From an uncultured Pseudomonadota bacterium (GTDB lineage: Bacteria > Pseudomonadota > Gammaproteobacteria > Burkholderiales > Thiobacillaceae): 5,261 nucleotides of DNA. The notes beneath the pieces are model-generated. The model had not been told where the DNA came from. It worked only from the letters and a program-made list of their open reading frames with translations, and ran no database searches. Each line of letters opens with the position of its first letter. Position 1 is the first letter of the stretch. The translations under genes and the position numbers were made by a program. The stretch is taken from positions 1 to 5,261 of the forward strand of contig CAISDD010000114.1 of assembly GCA_903883985.1 (NCBI GenBank), in the 5' to 3' direction. Below, piece by piece: positions 1 through 5,261 of the stretch.

Positions 1-67
1 ATGCAAGATTTTTTTGCATGACCTTGATAAGTAAGGCTGCGAAACCAATTTGGCTTACCACCAAGTT

Positions 68-142
68 CCCTCACCCTGCCCTCTCCCGGAGGGAGAGGGT
101 TCTACACCCTTCCCCCTCCGGGGGAAGGGCCGGGGATGAGGG
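68..142. repeat. Cloverleaf-shaped palindromic intergenic repeat
   Basis: Outer arms CCCTCA (68-73) and TGAGGG (137-142) are complementary and enclose two perfect hairpins. The first has a 9-bp stem (79-87 with 91-99) around a GGA loop. The second has a 10-bp stem (107-116 with 120-129) around a TCC loop. The whole can fold as a Y or cloverleaf in DNA or RNA. From memory, CCCTCACCC/CCCTCTCCC repeats of this style are scattered between genes in many beta- and gammaproteobacteria. Whether this copy acts in mRNA stability, termination of an upstream gene or nothing at all cannot be told from the window. Confidence 0.85.
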
Positions 143-235
143 TATGCACCGGCAGCTTAATGAAGGCAAAATCAGTTGCGCGACATTACTTAATAGTGCA
201 GCGCCTGTGCTCGATACATAACTTGTGGAAAGATT

Positions 236-241
236 GAGGGA
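236..241 (+). promoter_or_regulatory. Ribosome binding site candidate for the cytochrome gene
   Basis: GAGGGA lies 10 bases before the ATG at 252 and only about one base before the ATG at 243, while the GTG at 225 has it inside its own coding sequence. Spacing therefore favours 252, giving a protein that begins MKFW directly before the hydrophobic anchor. The ATG at 243 remains possible. Confidence 0.45.
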
Positions 242-251
242 TATGTTTAAA

Positions 252-1109
252 ATGAAATTCTGGAGCGTACCATCTATAATGATAGTCGTTCTTGCCCTGT
301 GCGCCTTTCTGGCCGGAGGTTTTGCTCTGGTTGGCGGCTTGGGTAAGCATAAGGCCAATCATTCTGCAGTGCGAGAACGGCCAAAAGCAGCCAATGCGGA
401 GCCAGTAACAGACTGCCATGAAAGCAGAGCCGCATATACCGTCGTTACCAGGGCAGAAAATGCGGTTCCGAAGTATGGTTATCCAAACGTAAAATGCTCC
501 AAGACCACGGGCGGCGTTTTATGGTATGGAGATCCTTTCGATGGCACCATAGCCATGGGTGAGATGCCGGAAATAAACGATCGTACCCACGGCGATTTTG
601 CCAACGCCGTTGTAAGGCCCAGAGAGCCGCATTTGATGTACTTCAACATGAGCCCCGATGGCTGCGTATTCTGTCATAACGGAAAGACGGTGCCATTTCC
701 AAAGGATACAAAACCCAGGTTGATCGCGATGCATACAGATATAGTCGAAAATTCGTTGCAGTTGAAACATGGACGGGGGGCAATGTGGTGCCTCGATTGT
801 CACAGCGCAACAAACCGTAACAAGCTGATTGACCGTCAGGGAAATGAGTTAAGCTTCAATCAGCCTCAGAGGTTATGTGGCACTTGCCATGGCGAGGCGT
901 ATATAGACTGGCGGGCGGGGATACATGGAAAGCGAATTGGCGCTTGGGCCACGGGCGGCAAGAGGAGATGGTGGGTATGCACTGAATGCCATAATCCGCA
1001 TACTGTTCAGATAAATAGATTTGACCCAATTAAACCCGAACTGCCTCCACCTCTGCCAAGGGGCATGAACAGCGCCAATCATGAGCGATTGGAGCATGGC
1101 GTTCATTAA
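252..1109 (+). CDS. Membrane-anchored multihaem cytochrome c (four CXXCH)
   Basis: This protein of about 285 residues likely carries electrons on the outer face of the cytoplasmic membrane. Residue numbers here count from the ATG at 252. A hydrophobic segment at about 9-31 follows a short Lys-bearing start and looks like an uncleaved signal anchor. Four canonical haem c motifs follow: CVFCH (138), CLDCH (180), CGTCH (209) and CTECH (243). Histidines that could be distal ligands include those in KHGRG before motif 2, GIHGKR before motif 4, and NPH after it. A fifth site reads VTDCH (52-56), where the first Cys is Val, so it is degenerate or a single-Cys site. The proline-rich tail (PELPPPLPRG) recalls small multihaem subunits of quinone-linked membrane oxidoreductases; that is recollection, not proof. 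No partner enzyme is visible, although one could lie upstream. An in-frame GTG at 225 and ATG at 243 are alternative starts. GC content is lower than in the right-hand genes. Confidence 0.85.
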   Translation: MKFWSVPSIMIVVLALCAFLAGGFALVGGLGKHKANHSAVRERPKAANAEPVTDCHESRAAYTVVTRAENAVPKYGYPNVKCSKTTGGVLWYGDPFDGTIAMGEMPEINDRTHGDFANAVVRPREPHLMYFNMSPDGCVFCHNGKTVPFPKDTKPRLIAMHTDIVENSLQLKHGRGAMWCLDCHSATNRNKLIDRQGNELSFNQPQRLCGTCHGEAYIDWRAGIHGKRIGAWATGGKRRWWVCTECHNPHTVQINRFDPIKPELPPPLPRGMNSANHERLEHGVH

Positions 1110-1214
1110 TCCAACGTAACGACTCAGGTCAGGTATGGGCCAGCGGTGCTGGCTGCTGTTCTGCCTTTGCCGCCATTCATCGTAAAACCAACTCTTCCGG
1201 GCGGTGCGAAATCC

Positions 1215-1242
1215 GAAACCCCGGCCTGAAGGCCGGGGTTTC
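1215..1242. terminator. Perfect 12-bp hairpin, probable terminator
   Basis: GAAACCCCGGCC (1215-1226) and GGCCGGGGTTTC (1231-1242) pair perfectly around a TGAA loop. It lies about 105 bases after the cytochrome stop. The A and T runs are inside the stem and no long U tract follows, so it may be a weak, bidirectional or structural terminator. The bases TCAAG directly after the right arm also resemble the tail of some IS200/IS605-type ends, but no transposase accompanies it. Confidence 0.55.
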
Positions 1243-1324
1243 AAGCATGGCTATTTGGGAAGGGATGCAAACCCTCCTCAATGATTCCGTTCGTGGTGGC
1301 ATATGGCGGACGGCCTTCCAACCC

Positions 1325-1400
1325 CGTTGGGTGGATAAGCGATCGCGCATCCACCATCACCACAGCCAATGGTGGATGCGCTTTGCTTATCCACCCTACG
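1325..1400. repeat. 76-bp near-perfect inverted repeat (GTGGATAAGC type)
   Basis: The left arm (1325-1357) and right arm (1369-1400) are about 32 bases each and complementary, except for a short mismatch and bulge at GATC/TTT near 1341-1344 and 1382-1384 and one mismatch near the tip. The spacer is 11 bases (1358-1368). The core reads GGTGGATAAGC...GCTTATCCACC. I recall GGTGGATGCGCTTCGCTTATCCACC-like palindromes as dispersed intergenic repeats in many proteobacteria. A long hairpin of this kind could form in a transcript from either strand. Confidence 0.85.
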
Positions 1401-1442
1401 GGACTGCACCGGTGTGTGATAATGCTTGCATCTTCAAACCGT

Positions 1443-1460
1443 CGGCTAACCCAACCTACG
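1443..1460. repeat. Half copy of a GTAGGTTGGGTT-type repeat
   Basis: On the minus strand this reads GTAGGTTGGGTTAGCCGA, which resembles one arm of another common proteobacterial palindromic repeat. No complementary second arm is found beside it, so it looks like a truncated copy wedged between the flanking palindromes. Confidence 0.4.
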
Positions 1461-1477
1461 CTGACTGAACGATGGCG

Positions 1478-1564
1478 CGGGCTTTCAGCGCTGGGTTTGG
1501 TATTGGCTGTCCTGGGGCGTTGCCCCAGGAACCATCGACCCAAAACATGAGGGCTGAAAGCCCG
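1478..1564. repeat. Nested palindromic repeat (GGGCTTTCAGC / CCTGGGGC)
   Basis: Outer arms CGGGCTTTCAGC (1478-1489) and GCTGAAAGCCCG (1553-1564) are a perfect 12-bp inverted repeat. Nested inside is a perfect 9-bp hairpin, TCCTGGGGC (1510-1518) with GCCCCAGGA (1522-1530), loop GTT. Between them TTTGG (1496-1500) can pair with CCAAA (1540-1544). The 87-bp unit would therefore form one long interrupted hairpin. It looks like a dispersed intergenic repeat; no function can be assigned. Confidence 0.8.
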
Positions 1565-2180
1565 TCCCATCCTCATCGCCGTGCAGCAATCGCTTTCTCG
1601 AAATGGCTAAAGATCCAATTCCCGAAAAGAGGGCCAAGCGCCTTCCGGAATTTACCGCCTAAATCCCGGTCTGGATCAGGAAATCTGACGTTAAGGGTAA
1701 GCGTGAGCGAAGGCGCCTCAATGCTCATCGGGCCTCACAGGAGAAGATGAGCGGTCAACGGGTCGCATGCACCCGCAACGGACGCTGGATATTTCGCGGT
1801 CTCGCGTTTGCCTTCAAGCCCCTTCGACGCATTTTCCCGGCGCTGTGTCCGGCCTGCGGGAGGATCGAGACCATTTCCCTTGGCTGCCTTCCCTCCACCG
1901 CCTCTGCGGAAAACACCTCAAGTGGCAACGAGGCTGGTACTTTGTTCGGCGGCTTCTTCGGTACTATGGGCGCTTCCGACTTCTCACCGGCGTGGATGGC
2001 AGGATTACGGTTTTCCTGCCCCTACCGACCCTATCCCGTCGGGAGCCGGCCAGTTTGTGCTGGCGCACAGGAATCGAGGATCATGTCGTTGTGAACGCTT
2101 TTTTGTCGATATAACCGTTTTTGGAAAGTGGATGCGCGGGTTGCTTAGCGTTAATGTTGCACAGCGACGCTCAAAGTACA

Positions 2181-2259
2181 GAGGTTGGGCTGACGCCAGG
2201 AAGTCCTGGCTTCCGGTCTCCCCTTCCATGCTGGGCTTCGTCTCTCGGCCCAAGCTACG
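2181..2259. repeat. Degenerate palindrome just upstream of the nuclease gene
   Basis: The outer parts GAGGTTGGGCTGACG (2181-2195) and CGTCTCTCGGCCCAAGCTAC (2239-2258) are imperfectly complementary around TTGGGC/GCCCAA. A perfect 7-bp hairpin sits inside, GCCAGGA (2195-2201) with TCCTGGC (2204-2210). The element ends about 17 bases before the nuclease ATG, so a folded leader would sit next to its ribosome binding site. It resembles a decayed GTAGGTTGGGC-type repeat. Confidence 0.5.
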
Positions 2260-2266
2260 ACTTTTC

Positions 2267-2270
2267 GAGG
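2267..2270 (+). promoter_or_regulatory. Ribosome binding site of the nuclease gene
   Basis: GAGG lies five bases before the ATG at 2276. This decides the start: the frame stays open back to 1808, but the family-like sequence begins only at about 2276. Confidence 0.65.
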
Positions 2271-2275
2271 TTTCC

Positions 2276-3337
2276 ATGAGCAATTTGCCTATGACAGATA
2301 GTCAACCCTTGCAAACCCTGGTTGGCCAACTGCGCGAACTGATCCGCGATGCGCGCCAGCATGCCTGGCGGGCGGTGGATGCCATCCAGGTGCGCACCTG
2401 TTGGGAAATCGGCCGGCATATCGTGGAATTCGAGCAGGGCGGAGCCGTGCGCGCGGGCTATGGCAAGCGCCTGTTGCCACGCCTGGCAGAGTCGTTGACG
2501 GCGGAGTTCGGGCGTGGCTTCGACACTTCCAACCTGCGCTATATGCGCCAGTTTTATGTGGCCTTCCCAATCCGCGACGCACTGCGTCACGAATTGAGCT
2601 GGACCCATTACCGCACCTTGCTGCGGGTGGAGAACGAGCAGGCTCGTCGCTGGTATATGGAGGAAACGGCGACGCAAAACTGGAGTTCGCGGGCGCTCGA
2701 TCGGCAAATCGCCACGCTCTACTACGAGCGCCTACTCGCAAGCCGCGACCGCGAACCGGTGGTCGCCGAGGCACGGGCCAACACCCATGGCTTGTCCTCG
2801 CCGCGCGAGGTGGTGCGCGACCCGGTGATGCTGGAGTTTCTCGGCGTTCCGGAAGCCGGGCGCGTGCTCGAAAACGACCTTGAGCAGGGCTTGATGACTC
2901 ACCTCCAATCCTTCTTGCTGGAGCTGGGCAAAGGGTTTGCCTTCGTTGCCCGCCAACAGCGGGTCAGCACGGAAACCAAGGATTTCTATGTCGATCTGGT
3001 TTTCTACAACTACCTGCTCAAATGCTTTGTGCTGTTCGATCTCAAGTCCGGCGAACTGACGCATTCGGATATCGGCCAGATGGATATGTACGTGCGTATG
3101 TACGATGACCTGAAACGCGGCGCGGAGGACAACCCGACGGTGGGTATCATCCTGTGTGCCAGCAAGGATGCTTCGGTGGTGCGCTATTCCGTGTTGCACG
3201 AAAACGAACAACTGTTCGCCAGCAAATATCGCCTGATACTGCCGACCGAAGAAGAACTGCGCGCAGAACTGGAGCGGGATCGCGCCTTGCTGGAATACAC
3301 GAAGATACGCGCCAGTCTTGGGGAGGACGCTCCATGA
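2276..3337 (+). CDS. yhcG: YhcG/DUF1016-type PDDEXK nuclease
   Basis: The 353-residue product matches the usual build and size of the YhcG (DUF1016) family, predicted nucleases often found with type I restriction genes and in defence islands. An N-terminal domain (about 10-155) carries the family-like stretch from RELIRDARQHAWRAVD through YGKRLLPRLAESL, FDTSNLRYMRQFY and LSWTHYRTLLRV, presumed to bind DNA or partners. The C-terminal PD-(D/E)xK domain (about 180-345) shows a helix with E203 (DLEQGL), then LLELGKGFAFVARQ, the catalytic-type D240 in DFYVDLVFY, and D255-L-K257 in FDLKSG. It continues with GQMDMYV and PTVGIILC. D240 and D255/K257 suggest an intact metal-dependent active site, although many relatives have E rather than D before the lysine pair. 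The start at 2276 is chosen by its GAGG and the onset of homology. The stop overlaps the helicase start, so the two are probably translationally coupled. Target and partner are unknown. Confidence 0.9.
   Translation: MSNLPMTDSQPLQTLVGQLRELIRDARQHAWRAVDAIQVRTCWEIGRHIVEFEQGGAVRAGYGKRLLPRLAESLTAEFGRGFDTSNLRYMRQFYVAFPIRDALRHELSWTHYRTLLRVENEQARRWYMEETATQNWSSRALDRQIATLYYERLLASRDREPVVAEARANTHGLSSPREVVRDPVMLEFLGVPEAGRVLENDLEQGLMTHLQSFLLELGKGFAFVARQQRVSTETKDFYVDLVFYNYLLKCFVLFDLKSGELTHSDIGQMDMYVRMYDDLKRGAEDNPTVGIILCASKDASVVRYSVLHENEQLFASKYRLILPTEEELRAELERDRALLEYTKIRASLGEDAP
3320..3326 (+). promoter_or_regulatory. Strong ribosome binding site of the helicase gene
   Basis: GGGGAGG sits seven bases before the ATG at 3334, inside the last codons of the nuclease gene. 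It supports that start and an operon with coupled translation through the ATGA overlap. Confidence 0.8.
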
Positions 3338-5261
3338 GCGAGGTGGCACGAAACGCCAGCGACATCATCGCCCCCCAATCCGTTGCGCTGGAACCGGAAG
3401 CCTTTCAGAGCGGGCTGATCGATGGGCTTACCCGCGCCCTGCTGCGCACACCTGCGCCGCCTTGTCTGCTGCGCGCGCCCACCGGTTCCGGCAAGACCTT
3501 CGTCATCTCGCGGGTGCTGGAAAACCTCAGCCTGGAACGGCCCACGCTGTGGCTGTGGTTCGTGCCCTTCGTGAACCTGGTGCAGCAGACCGAGGATGCG
3601 TTGGCCGCGAATTGCACGGGATTGATTCCGGTGATGCTGAACCGGGGCCGCAATCAGGAACCGCAGGCTGGCATGGTGTTGCTCTCCACCGCCCAGGGCG
3701 TGGCGCGTGCGGTGGATCGCAAAGCGCAATACAACGGCGACGACGACCGTCGTACCCTGGCGGCGTTCGTCGCCCGCGCCCGCGCCGGCGGTTTGCACAT
3801 CGGCCTGGTGGTGGACGAGGCGCATATCGGCCTGGACAAGACCACGGAGTTCGGCCAGTTCGCCCACTGGCTGCGGCCGGATTTTCTGCTCATGGCCACC
3901 GCCACGCCGAAGGACGCTCGCCTGATGGAGTTCCTGCAACAGTCGGGCCACAGCGCGTTCGAGAGCTTCGCCGCCTCGCGCGATGAGGTAGTCAGCGCCC
4001 GCCTCAACAAACGCTATATCGAGGCGGTGGTGTACGACCTGCGCCAGAGCGCGCAGAGCGTCACCGACTTAAAGCGCACGGTGCTGCGCCAGGCCTGGAA
4101 GCGTTCGCAACGGATCAAGCGGCATCTGCAACAAGCCGGCGTGGCGCTGACGCCGCTGCTGCTGGTGCAGGTGGCGAATGACGGAAAAGCGGGGGACAAG
4201 ACCGTCGAAGAAGCCGAACAGGATTTGATCCATCTGTGCGGCGTTCACACCGGTGCTATCGGCAAACATTCCTCCGATGCCCCCGACCCGGTGCTGATGG
4301 CGGCCATCGCCAACGACGCCAGCAAGGAAGTATTGATCTTCAAACAGTCGGCCGGCACCGGCTTCGACGCGCCGCGCGCCTTCGTTCTGGCATCCACCAA
4401 GCCGGTCAACGACAGCGATTTCGCCATGCAGTTCGTCGGCCGCGTGATGCGGGTGGCGCGCGCGGTGCGCAATTCCTGGCCGCGGCCGCAGGCCATCCCG
4501 GACGAATTCAATACCGCCTACGTATACCTGGCCGACGCCCAGGCACAGCGTGGTTTCGAGACGGCGGTGCAGGCCACGGGTGGCGTGAAATCGCAGCTCG
4601 AAGGGCAGACCGAGAAACTCGAAGCGCGGCGAATGGCCTCCGGCGCACTGGTTTATACCAACCGCCCCAGCGATCAGACGCCCCTGCAGTACGAAATGCC
4701 GTTGCCGGACAGGCCGGAGCGGGCGACGCTGGTGCCGCCGGTGATTGCCGAGTACAGCCGGCAGCCGTCGTTGTTCGACGCGCTGCCGGCGGATGAGCCC
4801 GGCGGCGTCTATGAGCTGGACAAAATGCTGCCCGATCCGCCCAGCACAACCCCGCGCCCGCGCCGGGCCCTGCCGGCATCGCGTGAGGAACTGCTCGACC
4901 TGCTGACAGAGAAAAACATCCGCGCTTACCCGCGCCGGTTGACCGGAGTACGCAATCTGCCGACCGCGCTGAAACGCGAAAGACGGCCCGAAATGGATGA
5001 TATGTCGGCGGTGTCGGGGGCGGTGGCGACACGCCTGCCGATTCCCGATGAACTGAAGAAAAACGCGGTGCGCGCGGCGCTCAACCGCTTGAAGGAAAAG
5101 GAAGTACACACCGAACTGACCCGGGGCGCGCGGCACGAGGAAGATGTCCAGGTCATTACCGATCGCGCCGCGATGGCACGTGAAGCCATGGCGATATTGC
5201 GCAACCTGCCACAGGTGGAGGATGAAGATGTGCGCATCATCGTCGGCCTGCTGGGGCGTCG
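3334..5261 (+). CDS. SF2 DEAH-box helicase, Res-like (3' end outside window)
   Basis: The frame is open for 642 codons and leaves the window without a stop, so the gene is partial at its 3' end. It is a superfamily 2 ATPase with both RecA-like lobes. Walker A is APTGSGKT (48-55), motif Ia lies in LWFVPFVNLVQQ (74-85), Walker B is DEAH (161-164), and motif III is TATP (189-192). The second lobe shows motif V, SAGTGFDAPRA (339-349), and motif VI, QFVGRVMR (366-373). This order resembles type III restriction Res and HsdR motor domains, which translocate or unwind DNA using ATP. The region after about 440 has a proline-rich linker (about 500-512) and a charged helical stretch I do not recognise. 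No nuclease motif is seen in it; the adjacent gene would supply that activity. GC is high and codon use fits the preceding gene. Confidence 0.9.
   Translation, partial: MSEVARNASDIIAPQSVALEPEAFQSGLIDGLTRALLRTPAPPCLLRAPTGSGKTFVISRVLENLSLERPTLWLWFVPFVNLVQQTEDALAANCTGLIPVMLNRGRNQEPQAGMVLLSTAQGVARAVDRKAQYNGDDDRRTLAAFVARARAGGLHIGLVVDEAHIGLDKTTEFGQFAHWLRPDFLLMATATPKDARLMEFLQQSGHSAFESFAASRDEVVSARLNKRYIEAVVYDLRQSAQSVTDLKRTVLRQAWKRSQRIKRHLQQAGVALTPLLLVQVANDGKAGDKTVEEAEQDLIHLCGVHTGAIGKHSSDAPDPVLMAAIANDASKEVLIFKQSAGTGFDAPRAFVLASTKPVNDSDFAMQFVGRVMRVARAVRNSWPRPQAIPDEFNTAYVYLADAQAQRGFETAVQATGGVKSQLEGQTEKLEARRMASGALVYTNRPSDQTPLQYEMPLPDRPERATLVPPVIAEYSRQPSLFDALPADEPGGVYELDKMLPDPPSTTPRPRRALPASREELLDLLTEKNIRAYPRRLTGVRNLPTALKRERRPEMDDMSAVSGAVATRLPIPDELKKNAVRAALNRLKEKEVHTELTRGARHEEDVQVITDRAAMAREAMAILRNLPQVEDEDVRIIVGLLGR

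Larger units (their letters stand above)
1110..2275. other. Gene-free junction, about 1.17 kb, rich in palindromes
   Basis: No open frame here has convincing codon use, a recognisable domain or a well-placed ribosome binding site. The left part (to about 1565) is a run of palindromic repeats. The middle part (about 1585-2180) stays open in all three forward frames over roughly 1767-2094, which suggests GC-rich non-coding or decayed DNA rather than a gene. Conceptual translations of 1747-2114 remind me of spurious hypothetical proteins seen in intergenic repeats of other proteobacteria, but I cannot tie them to a named element. It separates the lower-GC cytochrome unit from the nuclease-helicase operon and may be a decayed insertion or integration boundary. 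Confidence 0.6.

Noticed and set aside
1..19. Small hairpin ATGCAA/TTGCAT at the left edge with a T-rich loop
   Set aside because: Only a 6-bp AT-rich stem cut by the window edge; it could be chance or part of something outside the window.
873..1244. Minus-strand frame beginning within the hairpin, considered as a transposase fragment
   Set aside because: It has no TnpA or TnpB catalytic motif and much of it is antisense to the cytochrome gene.
1240..1570. Possible CRISPR array
   Set aside because: The repeats are single palindromes of different sequence and are not evenly spaced direct repeats.
1241..1750. Short open frames on both strands across the palindromic repeats
   Set aside because: Their sequence is dictated by the inverted repeats (for example repeated HPTG-like stretches), so they are not independent proteins.
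1747..2114. Two overlapping forward open frames of 115 codons each (1747-2094 and 1767-2114)
   Set aside because: They overlap in different frames, show no domain or credible ribosome binding site, and look like spurious frames in GC-rich non-coding DNA.
2732..3951. Minus-strand frames of 205 and 255 codons across the nuclease and helicase
   Set aside because: They are shadows of well-supported plus-strand coding sequence and contain no recognisable domain.
3318..3986. Plus-strand frame of 222 codons overlapping the helicase start
   Set aside because: It lies out of frame with the Walker A and DEAH motifs and is Arg/Pro/Gly-rich, typical of a shifted GC-rich frame.
4069..5136. Long minus-strand frame of 355 codons
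   Set aside because: It is antisense to the helicase, whose motifs are intact; the translation is rich in His, Arg and Gln, as expected of a GC-driven shadow.

Overview
The window looks like chromosomal DNA from a proteobacterium, probably an environmental beta- or gammaproteobacterium. This rests on the GC-rich coding style, Shine-Dalgarno spacing, the protein families, and several palindromic intergenic repeats of a style I associate with those groups. I cannot name the genus. No rRNA, tRNA, CRISPR array or intact transposase was found.

Region 1 (1-1245): a non-coding leader carries a cloverleaf-shaped palindromic repeat (68-142). It is followed by one gene for a small membrane-anchored multihaem cytochrome c with four canonical CXXCH motifs (about 252-1109). 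A strong 12-bp hairpin (1215-1242) closes this unit. The cytochrome gene is visibly less GC-rich than the genes on the right.

Region 2 (about 1110-2275): roughly 1.17 kb with no gene I can support. It holds at least three palindromic repeats or parts of repeats (1325-1400, 1443-1460, 1478-1564) and a degenerate one (2181-2259) ending just before the next gene. The middle part (about 1585-2180) stays open in several frames but has no recognisable protein. It reads as a repeat-filled junction between two unrelated gene blocks.

Region 3 (2276-5261): a two-gene operon. First is a complete YhcG/DUF1016-type PDDEXK nuclease (353 residues). Its stop overlaps the start of the second gene in an ATGA, preceded by a strong ribosome binding site. 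The second gene encodes an SF2 DEAH helicase, similar in motif layout to type III restriction Res subunits, and runs off the right edge after 642 codons. Nuclease and SF2 helicase are the two activities that HsdR or Res proteins carry in one chain, so the pair is a plausible restriction-like or anti-phage module. No methyltransferase or specificity gene is visible here; one could lie beyond the right edge.
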